NCBI GenBank assembly: GCA_934351925.1
Contig: CAKRJT010000014.1
Coordinates: forward strand, 1-64,000
Reading direction: 5' to 3'
DNA length: 64,000 nucleotides
Origin: an uncultured Lachnospiraceae bacterium
GTDB lineage: Bacteria > Bacillota > Clostridia > Lachnospirales > Lachnospiraceae
The translations under genes were made by a program, and so were the position numbers. The notes beneath the pieces were generated by a model. The model was not told where the DNA came from and made no database searches. It saw only the letters and a program-made list of their open reading frames with translations. Positions 25,397 to 33,324 of this stretch are shown here, piece after piece (the first letter of the stretch is position 1; every line of letters begins with the position of its first letter).

Positions 25397-25405
25397 ATTT
25401 TCCTT

Positions 25406-25469
25406 ATAAATATATCATAGATATCATAGATATATTTATATCTATGATATATTTATATCTATGATATCT
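25406..25469. repeat. ATATCATAGAT direct and inverted repeats at the murA stop
   Basis: The left half carries ATATCATAGATATCATAGAT; the right half carries two copies of TATATCTATGATAT. Together they make an AT-rich stem of about 20 bp. The last 10 bases run into the murA coding end (stop at 25459). Confidence 0.65.
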
Positions 25470-26751
25470 TCAGCACGAACTTGCGCAGCTCCTTCTCGCT
25501 CTGTACATACTCTATCTTAGCACCTAAATCTCTTAACTTAGCGTCGAAGTCCTCATAACCCCTGAGAATATACTTGATATCGTCAATAACGGTTATTCCG
25601 TCTGCTGCCAGCCCGGCCAGCACAAGCGCCGCTCCCGCGCGCAGATCAGGTGCCGTAACCTCTGCACCTGTATAGCGTTCAACACCTTTGACAATGGCTG
25701 TATTGCCCTCCACGGTGATGTCTGCACCCATCTTTGCAAGTTCATCCACATACTTGAAACGGTTCTCAAAAATTCCTTCCGTAACGATGCTTGTACCCTT
25801 AGCAAGTGCCAGCACAACCGTTATCTGCGGCTGTACATCGGTCGGAAAACCCGGATACGGGAGAGTCTTTACGTTCGTATATTTCATATTGCGATAGCCC
25901 ACAACCCTGATGGCATCGTCGAACTCGGACACCTCACAGCCTATCTGCGTGAGCTTCGCCGTGATAGCCTCAAGATGCTTAGGGATAACATTCTTGATAA
26001 GGACATCTCCTCCCGTAGCTGCCGCCGCGCACATAAATGTAGCCGCCTCTATCTGGTCAGGGATAATCGAATACGTCGCTCCGTGGAGCTTAGAGACGCC
26101 CTTAATCCTGATCACGTCAGTTCCTGCACCCTTAATATTCGCGCCCATGCAGTTGAGAAGATTGGCAACATCAACCACATGCGGCTCCTTGGCTACATTC
26201 TCAATAATCGTGCTGCCCTCTGCAAGTGCCGCTGCCAGCATTATATTGATGGTAGCTCCAACGGATTCCATATCCAGATAAATATGACCTCCGACAAGCC
26301 TGTCCGCCTTAGCCGTTATCATACCATAGGCTGTATCCACCTCTGCACCCATAGCCTTAAATCCATTGATATGCTGATCTATAGGTCTGGTTCCTATATT
26401 ACAGCCTCCCGGAAAAGCCACATGGGCTTCCTTGTATTTTCCAAGAAGTGCACCCAGAAGATAGTATGAACCTCTTATCTTCTTCGCCTTCTCATAATCA
26501 ACAATCGTAGTATTTATAAGTGCGCCATTCACCTTATAGGTATGTCTGTCGACTCTCTCCACCACAGCTCCAATGCTTGCAACTGCCCCTAGGAGAACCT
26601 GTATATCACTCACATCCGGCACATTATCTATTGTAACTGTCTCATCAGCCATGATAGCCGCAGCAATTATAGCAAGAGCAGCATTCTTGGCACCAATAAT
26701 ATTAACTTCACCACTTAAGGGATTCCCCCCCTTAATAACATACTGTTCCAT
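25459..26751 (-). CDS. murA: UDP-N-acetylglucosamine 1-carboxyvinyltransferase
   Basis: A 430-residue enzyme that transfers enolpyruvate from PEP to UDP-GlcNAc, the first committed step of peptidoglycan synthesis. The N-terminal signature is IKGGNPLSGEVNIIGAKNAALAIIAAAI with the substrate-binding KN pair. The active-site loop FPGGCNIGTRPIDQHINGFKAMGAEV (about 113-138) keeps the Cys that fosfomycin alkylates. Later blocks are PDQIEAATFMCAAAATGG and YPGFPTDVQPQITVVLALA. The C-terminus runs into an AT-rich repeat. Length is normal. It is a single gene transcribed alone, judging from the terminator on its left and the M23 terminator on its right. Confidence 0.96.
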   Translation of the reverse strand: MEQYVIKGGNPLSGEVNIIGAKNAALAIIAAAIMADETVTIDNVPDVSDIQVLLGAVASIGAVVERVDRHTYKVNGALINTTIVDYEKAKKIRGSYYLLGALLGKYKEAHVAFPGGCNIGTRPIDQHINGFKAMGAEVDTAYGMITAKADRLVGGHIYLDMESVGATINIMLAAALAEGSTIIENVAKEPHVVDVANLLNCMGANIKGAGTDVIRIKGVSKLHGATYSIIPDQIEAATFMCAAAATGGDVLIKNVIPKHLEAITAKLTQIGCEVSEFDDAIRVVGYRNMKYTNVKTLPYPGFPTDVQPQITVVLALAKGTSIVTEGIFENRFKYVDELAKMGADITVEGNTAIVKGVERYTGAEVTAPDLRAGAALVLAGLAADGITVIDDIKYILRGYEDFDAKLRDLGAKIEYVQSEKELRKFVLKIS

Positions 26752-26880
26752 TACATACCTCTGTCACATGTAATTCTCTTAAATCCGCGTATCTCCACGC
26801 ATCTATCCCATTATAGCATAAAAGTCCTGTTTGTAAAGGCTATTTTCAACACACGTTTACTATACCCTCCATAAATTAAT

Positions 26881-26913
26881 AAAAGCAGAAGGAAAACTTC
26901 TCCCCTCTGCTTT
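26881..26913 (-). terminator. Terminator after the M23 peptidase gene
   Basis: On the minus strand AAAGCAGA, loop with inner GGAGAAGTTTTCC, then TCTGCTTTTATT. It lies just past the stop at 26926. Confidence 0.7.
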
Positions 26914-26925
26914 ATATTGTGTGCA

Positions 26926-28509
26926 TTATTTGTTCAAATAATTATATGGGTTCTGTGAATTTCCCCAAAGTAAAACTTCAAAATGTAGATGCGGACCTGT
27001 TACATTTCCGCTGGCTCCCGAAAGAGCTATTCTCTGTCCCTGGGATACTGTCTGTCCGACAGATACCTCTATGGAACTGAGATGTCCATATCTTGTCGTA
27101 AGACCGTTCCCATGGCTTATATCAACGCACCAGCCGTATCCACCATTCCAGCCTGCAAGTGTTACCGTACCGCCACATGAAGCCTTAACCGCTGTTCCCA
27201 TAGGCACATATAAATCAATACCCGAGTGGAAACTTCCTGCCTGTCCTGAAACAGGATGTGTACGATATCCGTAGCCCGATGTCTCAACCATAGAGCTGAG
27301 CGGATTGATAAATGTAGGAGGAATAAGTGTTCCCCGTTCAATAACAGTAGGTGTGGACTCTGTTATAATAGACTGGCTGATAATCTCTCTGTCATACTCC
27401 TTGTTGTTCTTGGAGCTGACAACCGCTATAACTTCTCTGTAGCCCGGTGTACCCTGTGATATCACATTCTGCTGTCCCTGATACATGCTGTTGTTGTCAA
27501 CATATACAACGTCTGCCTGATACTCTTCACTGTAGGTAACCTCTTCCTTTACGACCACTGAAAGCTCAGGTGTAGGAACCGTAATCGTGATAAGGTCTCC
27601 CGGCATAATCACACTATACTCGTTAAGACCTTCATTGAGCTCGTACAACTTAGAAAGTGTAATTCCCGTCTTGTCTGCAATAGATGAAAGGCAGTCACCG
27701 GACTGAACCTCATAGGTACCCTTCTCAGCCTTCTCCTTGGTTATATCCTCAAGCGCTTCCTCAACCGACATAACCGATCCGGCATTTCCCAAAGTCTCTA
27801 TAACTTCAATGTTCTCTTTAAATCCAACATACAGAACACCATCCTCGAAAACGGTATTCTCAGTAACCTGAACTGTATCCGTTCCATCTATTGTGGCAAG
27901 AACCTTCGCAGCCTCATTCATCGTGATATCTGCTGTCGCAACATTGACTGTCTTATGTGACAATCCGTTGTCCGTGCTGTCGACCAGCTCAACCTGGAAG
28001 GCAACGGCATCATCGCCTGCCATCTTGTTCTTGGCTGCCTCGAGCAGTTCAATAACCTCAGCCTCACTTCCGACCGTAACCATATAATCATCTATACGAA
28101 CCGTATATACGAGATTCTCGGGAACATATGCAACAGATGTAACCGCATCATACATAAGCTTCTCAAGCTCCGTCTCATCAAGCAGCTTCCCCCTGATATC
28201 GTCATCGGCAAATATCTCAAGCTGTGTATCCGCATAGACTATCGTTCCATTCTCCTCATTCAGCCGTCCCCTGACACTCTGTAAAGCCGTTCTCGCGATG
28301 TCGGCATCCTCCGTACATCCTATCGGGGTTCCGTTCAGCACTACCGTGTAACCTGCTGTTCCTGCTGCCATACGGCTTCCTGCCTCCACCTCCTCAGGTG
28401 TGGTGAAACGTGTCGCAAATGGTATTACAAATATAATAAACAAGCAGGCAGCTACTGCAACCTTCAGATAGACATTCTTCAACTTTCTGTACTGCCTGGT
28501 AAACTTCAT
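26926..28509 (-). CDS. M23 peptidase with LysM and G5 domains
   Basis: A 527-residue exported wall enzyme anchored by an N-terminal helix (VYLKVAVAACLFIIFVIPFA). A region of about 200 residues precedes a LysM (about 270-315; YEVQSGDCLSSIADKTGITLSKLYELN), then a G5 domain (320-395), then the LytM/M23 zinc peptidase (about 405-525). Zinc ligands are readable: H and D in SFHSGIDLYVP and HLH in GNVTGPHLHFEVLLWG, plus H in RYGHLSS. It should cut peptidoglycan crosslinks. GGAGG precedes ATG 28509 by five bases. A WalR-like box lies 30 bases upstream of the start, suggesting control by the cell-wall two-component system. Confidence 0.92.
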   Translation of the reverse strand: MKFTRQYRKLKNVYLKVAVAACLFIIFVIPFATRFTTPEEVEAGSRMAAGTAGYTVVLNGTPIGCTEDADIARTALQSVRGRLNEENGTIVYADTQLEIFADDDIRGKLLDETELEKLMYDAVTSVAYVPENLVYTVRIDDYMVTVGSEAEVIELLEAAKNKMAGDDAVAFQVELVDSTDNGLSHKTVNVATADITMNEAAKVLATIDGTDTVQVTENTVFEDGVLYVGFKENIEVIETLGNAGSVMSVEEALEDITKEKAEKGTYEVQSGDCLSSIADKTGITLSKLYELNEGLNEYSVIMPGDLITITVPTPELSVVVKEEVTYSEEYQADVVYVDNNSMYQGQQNVISQGTPGYREVIAVVSSKNNKEYDREIISQSIITESTPTVIERGTLIPPTFINPLSSMVETSGYGYRTHPVSGQAGSFHSGIDLYVPMGTAVKASCGGTVTLAGWNGGYGWCVDISHGNGLTTRYGHLSSIEVSVGQTVSQGQRIALSGASGNVTGPHLHFEVLLWGNSQNPYNYLNK

Positions 28510-28538
28510 GATATCCTCCAAAAAATGTAAGAACTTAC

Positions 28539-28555
28539 TTAACAATTTTGTAACA
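28539..28555 (-). promoter_or_regulatory. WalR/YycF-like box upstream of M23 gene
   Basis: On the minus strand TGTTAC-AAAAT-TGTTAA, an exact fit to the WalR consensus TGTWAH-N5-TGTWAH. A related pair TGTTACAAAATGTTAC with 4-base spacing lies at 28629-28644 on the plus strand. Confidence 0.5.
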
Positions 28556-28696
28556 AATACATACTAACAAGAAATGCCCGTTTTGTAAAGGTTTTTTTAT
28601 AAAAAAAAGGGAGCTTTTTTACATATTTTGTTACAAAATGTTACAAAAAATTAATATTTTTTTGTAATATTTACATTATATGGAAATTATCTTCTA

Positions 28697-29197
28697 TTAT
28701 TTAACAACTGCTGCTACCGCCTTGGCAGTGTCGGCCAGAGTTCTTCCGTGTTCATCGATTATGACATCAGCATATTTTTCATAGAGGACACACCGCTCAT
28801 CGTAGAGGTTCTTCAACGTCTGGCCTTCCTTCAACACAACCCCCCTTCCTTCAAGATTTGACAATCTCTCATTTATTACCTCATAGGATGCTTTAAGATA
28901 TACGACCGTCCCTATTTCCTTGAAATGTCTCATGGCATTTTCGCCGTATACAACACTTCCGCCCGGCGCAATCACTGAGTGTTCTGCCTCAAGTTCCGCA
29001 TTTATTTTGTCCTCAATTCTAAGAAAGCCCGCATTACCCTCATCGGCAATTATCTCCTTTAAAAGCCTTCCCTCCTTCTCCTGTATAACAAGATCAGTAT
29101 CGATAAACTGATATCCCAAAAGCTTTGCCAGAACCACTCCGACCGTGCTCTTTCCCACTCCCGGCATACCAATAAGTACCACATTGCTCTTCTTCAT
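28697..29197 (-). CDS. aroK: Shikimate kinase
   Basis: A 166-residue P-loop kinase that phosphorylates shikimate in aromatic amino acid synthesis. Walker A is IGMPGVGKSTVGVVLAKLLG (about 8-27). The substrate-binding Asp pair is in QFIDTDLVIQEKEGR, the GG turn is IAPGGSVVY (Gly-Gly after the Walker B position), and the lid Arg is in NLEGRGVVL. AAAGGAG precedes the ATG. Related shikimate/gluconate kinases are hard to separate at this length, but DTD and GGS favour AroK. No other aro genes are nearby. Confidence 0.85.
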   Translation of the reverse strand: MKKSNVVLIGMPGVGKSTVGVVLAKLLGYQFIDTDLVIQEKEGRLLKEIIADEGNAGFLRIEDKINAELEAEHSVIAPGGSVVYGENAMRHFKEIGTVVYLKASYEVINERLSNLEGRGVVLKEGQTLKNLYDERCVLYEKYADVIIDEHGRTLADTAKAVAAVVK

Positions 29198-29250
29198 AAT
29201 CGTCTCCTTTGTTGTTACTGCGTTAATATCTAACCCGAAATCATAGCTTA

Positions 29251-29892
29251 TTATTGTTTTTTCCTGTCCTTCTTCTTTGCCGCTGGCTTGGACTTAGGCT
29301 TATTCTTGCTGCTCTTACTCTTGCCGTCGGCCTTTTTATTCACCGAATATCCGAATTTTCCGAGTTTTTTCCCTAATTCAAAATATTCTCCATGTGAATA
29401 AGCCGTAAGCCCCGATGAATTGAGGTCAAATCTTCCCTTCCCGTCCATATAGCGGTCGTCCACCTGAACATTGACGACCTTGGCAAGAAAGAGGGTGTGG
29501 CTGCCAAGAGGCTGTTCGCTCACAACGCGGCACTCTATATTGACAGGGCTCTCAGCTATTCCCGGAGCCGCGACCTCCTTCGACCCGGTCTCGTGAAGCT
29601 TCATCTCGGCAAATTTGTCGACATCCTTCCCCGAACGCACACCACAGAAATCCGTGGCGTACACCAGCTCCTTCGTGACAAGGTTTATGACAAATTCGCC
29701 CGTCTCCTTTATAATATTGTATGAATACCTCTCCGGTCTTACCGATATCGACACCATCGGCGGGTTAGTGTTGACTGTTCCTGCCCATGCCACGGTGATT
29801 ATGTTCGGTCTTTCGCCCTCCCTTTTGCAGCTCACCATAACCGCAGGGACAGGATATAGCATATTCCCCGGCTTCCAACTCAGCTTCGCCAT
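29251..29892 (-). CDS. Flavin reductase-family (FMN-binding split barrel) protein
   Basis: A 213-residue protein. The split-barrel core (residues about 1-165) has PVPAVMVSCKREGERPNIITVAWAGTVNTNPPMVSISVRPERYSYNIIKETGEFVINL, the standard flavin-binding block, and CGVRSGKDVDKFAEMKL. The last 35 residues are an unusual Lys/Ser/Pro-rich tail (KADGKSKSSKNKPKSKPAAKKKDRKKQ region), probably disordered and able to bind nucleic acid or acidic surfaces. Members reduce flavin with NAD(P)H or act as flavoredoxins; the partner is unknown. AAAGGAG precedes the ATG. Confidence 0.85.
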   Translation of the reverse strand: MAKLSWKPGNMLYPVPAVMVSCKREGERPNIITVAWAGTVNTNPPMVSISVRPERYSYNIIKETGEFVINLVTKELVYATDFCGVRSGKDVDKFAEMKLHETGSKEVAAPGIAESPVNIECRVVSEQPLGSHTLFLAKVVNVQVDDRYMDGKGRFDLNSSGLTAYSHGEYFELGKKLGKFGYSVNKKADGKSKSSKNKPKSKPAAKKKDRKKQ

Positions 29893-29932
29893 ACGCGGCT
29901 CCTTTCTACATTATAATTCATTATGTGCTCTC

Positions 29933-31582
29933 TCACTCCTGCGACAGTACCGTCAATATCTCCGGAATAAGCTGCTTCTTACGCGACACAACTCCCTCAA
30001 GCCTGTACACGTTCTCCTCAAGCTTCGGCGCGTCGAAGCCGTTCTCAATGACATCCCCGGCCCCATTTCCCAGTGCAATGAGCAGCGTCTCCGTAGCTAT
30101 CATGTTGGTGAGCATGAAAAATATCATGTTGATTCCCTGACTTGCAAGCTGCTCCTCCATGTAGGGCATAATCTTATCCTTTATGTCCATAAGTTCTTCC
30201 TCATCCATAGATGATATCTGACCCACACCGAAATTGATATCGTTCACGGAAAAGCGCTTATAGTCCTGCGAAAAAATCTCCTGTGGTGTCTTGTCCTTCA
30301 GGTTGCTTCCGGCACGGAACATCTTGACCGCATACTCCTCAATCACAATTCCCGCTATGTCCGCAAGCTCGTTTGCTGCCTTCATATCAGCCGGAGTGCA
30401 GGTCGGCGAGCGGAACATCAGTGTATCGGAGAGAATTGCCGAGCACATAAGCCCCGCCGTCTTTTTGTCAATGTCCACATGGTTCTCACAGTACATCTGA
30501 TAGATTATAGTCGCCGTACATCCAAGCGGCTGGTTTCTGAAAAATACCGGATTCATCGTCTCAACCGCACCGAGCTTGTGGTGGTCTATTATCTCAAGAA
30601 TCTCCGCCTGGTCAATCCCGTCAACTGCCTGCTTCGCTTCATTGTGGTCGACCATGATAATCTGCTTCTTGCCCATACCGAGGAGATTTCTTCTGGAAAT
30701 CATCCCTATATAATTGCCCTGTTCATCATGTATAGGGAAATCACGGTGTCTCTTTTTCGCCATTACCTGACGCACCTCATCCGTGTACGCCTCTGTGCTG
30801 AAGGTTATGAGCCCCTCCGTTCTCATAAAGAAGCTTATCGGAACAGACTGATTTATAAGCCTTGACGCAGTAAATGTATCATGCGGTGTGCTGATTATCG
30901 TACAGTGATTTTCAACAGCAAGCTTCTTAATCGTCATGGATACAGGTGCGCCCTCACACACAACAATACATCCTGCCTGCATCTCTATGGCGCATAGCTG
31001 CGATTCATATCTGTTTCCCAGAATGACAATATCGCCCATCCTGATGTAGCTCTCCATGAGGTCGGGATTAGCCGCTGCCACAAGCACCTTCCCTCTGTCA
31101 AACACATGCTCCTCATCTCCGATGATAAGCGCGCCGTCAAGTGTCTCGACAATGTTTTTGCAGACTGTACGCGCTGTTGAGAGTGTTGTGCTGTCATGGA
31201 CATCCATATAGGATGTAGCAATATCGGCGATTGTGATTAAGCCCTCCAGCTTGTTATCCCTTGTTATCGGGAGCGTCACAACTCCTATGTCCCTCATAAG
31301 CTTCCATGCCGCCTTGATTGAGATACTCCTGTCAACGCCGTCAACCTTGCGAATCTCTATATCCTTCACCTGACTCTTGACATCCATAACATACTGAGGT
31401 GCATTTACCCCGAACTGCTTTAACACATACTGCGTCTCCTCATTTGTCTGGCCTGCGCGTAGAGGGATGTACTCATTCTCCGTGTCTATCTCATTTTTCA
31501 GCTGTGCATAAGCTATCGCCGAACAGACGGAATCCGTATCAGGATTCTTATGCCCGATTACAAATATCTTTCTTTTTTCCAT
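29933..31582 (-). CDS. ppaC: Manganese-dependent inorganic pyrophosphatase with CBS and DRTGG domains
   Basis: A 549-residue family II pyrophosphatase. The DHH catalytic half starts FVIGHKNPDTDSVCSAIAYA, and after the insert continues with MVDHNEAKQAVDGID and ILEIIDHHKLG (metal ligands His and Asp). Inserted between are two CBS domains flanking a DRTGG domain (about 70-300), which in characterised clostridial enzymes bind adenine nucleotides and control activity. DHHA2 is the C-terminal 130 residues (RAGSNLKDKTPQEIFSQDYKRF...ATETLLIALG). GGAGG sits five bases before ATG 31582. It splits PPi to phosphate and so competes with the PPi-using phosphofructokinase encoded at 38.4 kb. Confidence 0.92.
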   Translation of the reverse strand: MEKRKIFVIGHKNPDTDSVCSAIAYAQLKNEIDTENEYIPLRAGQTNEETQYVLKQFGVNAPQYVMDVKSQVKDIEIRKVDGVDRSISIKAAWKLMRDIGVVTLPITRDNKLEGLITIADIATSYMDVHDSTTLSTARTVCKNIVETLDGALIIGDEEHVFDRGKVLVAAANPDLMESYIRMGDIVILGNRYESQLCAIEMQAGCIVVCEGAPVSMTIKKLAVENHCTIISTPHDTFTASRLINQSVPISFFMRTEGLITFSTEAYTDEVRQVMAKKRHRDFPIHDEQGNYIGMISRRNLLGMGKKQIIMVDHNEAKQAVDGIDQAEILEIIDHHKLGAVETMNPVFFRNQPLGCTATIIYQMYCENHVDIDKKTAGLMCSAILSDTLMFRSPTCTPADMKAANELADIAGIVIEEYAVKMFRAGSNLKDKTPQEIFSQDYKRFSVNDINFGVGQISSMDEEELMDIKDKIMPYMEEQLASQGINMIFFMLTNMIATETLLIALGNGAGDVIENGFDAPKLEENVYRLEGVVSRKKQLIPEILTVLSQE

Positions 31583-31611
31583 ACTGACCTCCGTTCCTTG
31601 AACACATCCTG

Positions 31612-31656
31612 ACAATTGCAAAACGAAAATCTTACAATACATATTTTCGCAATTGC
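31612..31656. repeat. Imperfect inverted repeat sharing the TTTTGCAATTG core of the 13.4-kb element
   Basis: CAATTGCAAAACGAAAAT (31613-31630) and ATTTTCGCAATTG (31643-31655) form a stem with a short bulge. It lies between the NUDIX stop and the pyrophosphatase start. There is no T-run, so it does not look like an ordinary terminator. Confidence 0.45.
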
Positions 31657-31667
31657 CTGACTAGGTT

Positions 31668-32363
31668 CTAATGTATATGTTCACACACATAATCATATCC
31701 ATTCAGTATAATCGCTGCGTGGTCCGCCGCAATCAGATGGCTGCTCACTATCTTATAGTCCTTCTTTTCAAGGATTCCCGTCCTGTCTGTGATGACCAGA
31801 ACCCTTGCAGTCGGTCTGATATCCCCACATTCAAATTCAATATCGTAAAATTCTTTCTCTATCTGCTGTGTGCTGTCGGCAGCCTCACCCGCCCTGTGCA
31901 CCTTCATGGAAAACCATCCTGCAGCCGCAGCATCATCGCCGGCTGTCGCCGTAAGCTTTCCTTCCTCCTCAACAAAAACATAAGCTGTGGTGATTATTCT
32001 TGTCCTTGGGTCCCTGTCATAATCACCATAGCTGCCAAGCTGGACACCCTTGACTCCCTTAAGTCCTGTCTCCTCCTCAAGCTCTCTTGCCGCGGCAATA
32101 TCAAGGTTCTCACGAAAATCCACGAATCCTCCCGGAAGGGCCCACCAGCCGATAGATGGATGATTTCCTCTTTTTATAAGAAGGATTTTTCCTATTCTCT
32201 TTTCTCCACCTTCCTCAACGTAGGTAAAGATAAGATTGTCAACTGTATTAGCCGGAGTGTCATAAAGCTTAGGATTATACTCCTCCAGAAATGTCTTAAG
32301 GTCAAGTCCCGCTGCATTTCTCTCACCGGTTCCAAGGTACTGCTCATACTTTTCCAGATACAT
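31668..32363 (-). CDS. NUDIX hydrolase with C-terminal extension
   Basis: A 231-residue protein starting at ATG 32363 (GGAGG six bases upstream; the longer frame is unsupported). The Nudix box GGFVDFRENLDIAAARELEEETGL is complete (about 90-113). It is preceded by GKILLIKRGNHPSIGWWALPGG, typical of ADP-ribose or NAD-type pyrophosphohydrolases. The C-terminal 80 residues (IRPTARVLVITDRTGILEKKDYKIVSSHLIAADHAAIILNGYDYV) are a further alpha/beta segment beyond the Nudix core. Substrate is not determined. It is cotranscribed or closely spaced with ppaC (85-base gap containing an inverted repeat). Confidence 0.88.
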   Translation of the reverse strand: MYLEKYEQYLGTGERNAAGLDLKTFLEEYNPKLYDTPANTVDNLIFTYVEEGGEKRIGKILLIKRGNHPSIGWWALPGGFVDFRENLDIAAARELEEETGLKGVKGVQLGSYGDYDRDPRTRIITTAYVFVEEEGKLTATAGDDAAAAGWFSMKVHRAGEAADSTQQIEKEFYDIEFECGDIRPTARVLVITDRTGILEKKDYKIVSSHLIAADHAAIILNGYDYVCEHIH

Positions 32364-32410
32364 AGTCTGCCTCCATTGTGCCATTCTGTGGCAAGATATT
32401 AATAATGTAA

Positions 32411-32454
32411 AAGGCTCTCCGTCCACAGCGATTGTACGCATGACGAAGAGCCTT
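32411..32454 (-). terminator. Terminator after zinc-ribbon membrane protein gene
   Basis: On the minus strand AAGGCTCT, a 28-base loop, AGAGCCTT, then TTACATTATT. The stem is 8 bp. It lies 20 bases past the stop at 32474. Confidence 0.55.
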
Positions 32455-32473
32455 ATGGACTCCATATATTATA

Positions 32474-33232
32474 TTAGAAAATTGCCATTGTTACAAGCCA
32501 ATTTACAAAGTAAAGACCTGCACAGATAATCGCTATCGAATATATGAACTTCTTTGAAAGAGGAAGCACCTTCACAATACCGATACCCGTAAGATAGAAC
32601 ATAATACCTGTGACAGCCGCATGTATAACACCAAAAATAACACTAAAGAATGAATGTGTGAGCACAAGTCCTAATAAATTTATAAGTGTAAATACAAGCA
32701 TTGGAAGTGCCGGAATGGCAAATACGCTGAGCGCCTTCTTGAAGCTTACATTAGTACCTTCAACATACTTTGCACATACCCAGATAAGTCCTGCAAATGC
32801 TGCCGGAATTGCAACCCACCATAAAACAGGTCTTACTATTGCCATAACCCAGTCTGCTATATCATAATGCCAGCCCTTTGCGGTATGTACGATTATGCTT
32901 ATAAGGCTATATATAAGCTGAAGTGCTGCATTGACAACAACAAGTCCCGCAACTGTTGTAATGGAATGCTCCCCTACAACTGCCTCACTCGCCTCAACAG
33001 GATTCTTAACGAACTCCTTAGCGTATGCTAACATACCCTTGGAAATCTCTGTTGCCTGCTCCTTGGTGATAACAGGCTTGGCTGCCTGTGGCTGCGCTGT
33101 CTGCTGTGCTGCTCCGGCTGTTGTCTGAGCTGCAGCCTGAGCCTGTGCTGCCTGCTCTGTGGCGTTCTGTGTCTGGCAGCTGCATACTTCGCCATCCTGA
33201 AGCGGCTTACCGCACTTTGTACAATACTTCAT
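32474..33232 (-). CDS. Zinc-ribbon membrane protein
   Basis: A 252-residue protein starting MKYCTKCGKPLQDGEVCSCQ, a zinc ribbon with CxxC pairs. An Ala/Gln-rich linker (about 20-50) follows, then a helical segment (EQATEISKGMLAYAKEFVKNPVEA) and about five membrane helices, the first near 75-95 and the last VNWLVTMAIF at the C-terminus. This build (zinc ribbon, low-complexity linker, Yip1-like helices) is common in Firmicutes but has no known function. GGAGGAG precedes ATG 33232. It sits between the ABC exporter and NUDIX genes on the same strand. Confidence 0.8.
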   Translation of the reverse strand: MKYCTKCGKPLQDGEVCSCQTQNATEQAAQAQAAAQTTAGAAQQTAQPQAAKPVITKEQATEISKGMLAYAKEFVKNPVEASEAVVGEHSITTVAGLVVVNAALQLIYSLISIIVHTAKGWHYDIADWVMAIVRPVLWWVAIPAAFAGLIWVCAKYVEGTNVSFKKALSVFAIPALPMLVFTLINLLGLVLTHSFFSVIFGVIHAAVTGIMFYLTGIGIVKVLPLSKKFIYSIAIICAGLYFVNWLVTMAIF

Positions 33233-33324
33233 GTTAAATCTCCTCCTACCCATATATTAAAAAACCTAATATAATCAGAATACACCTTTAACACGTTAAC
33301 TGTCAACAGTACTTATAGCACGTA

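Noticed and set aside
25273..25464. 63-codon open frame on the plus strand
   Set aside because: It runs through terminator hairpins and AT repeats and has no ribosome site; chance frame.
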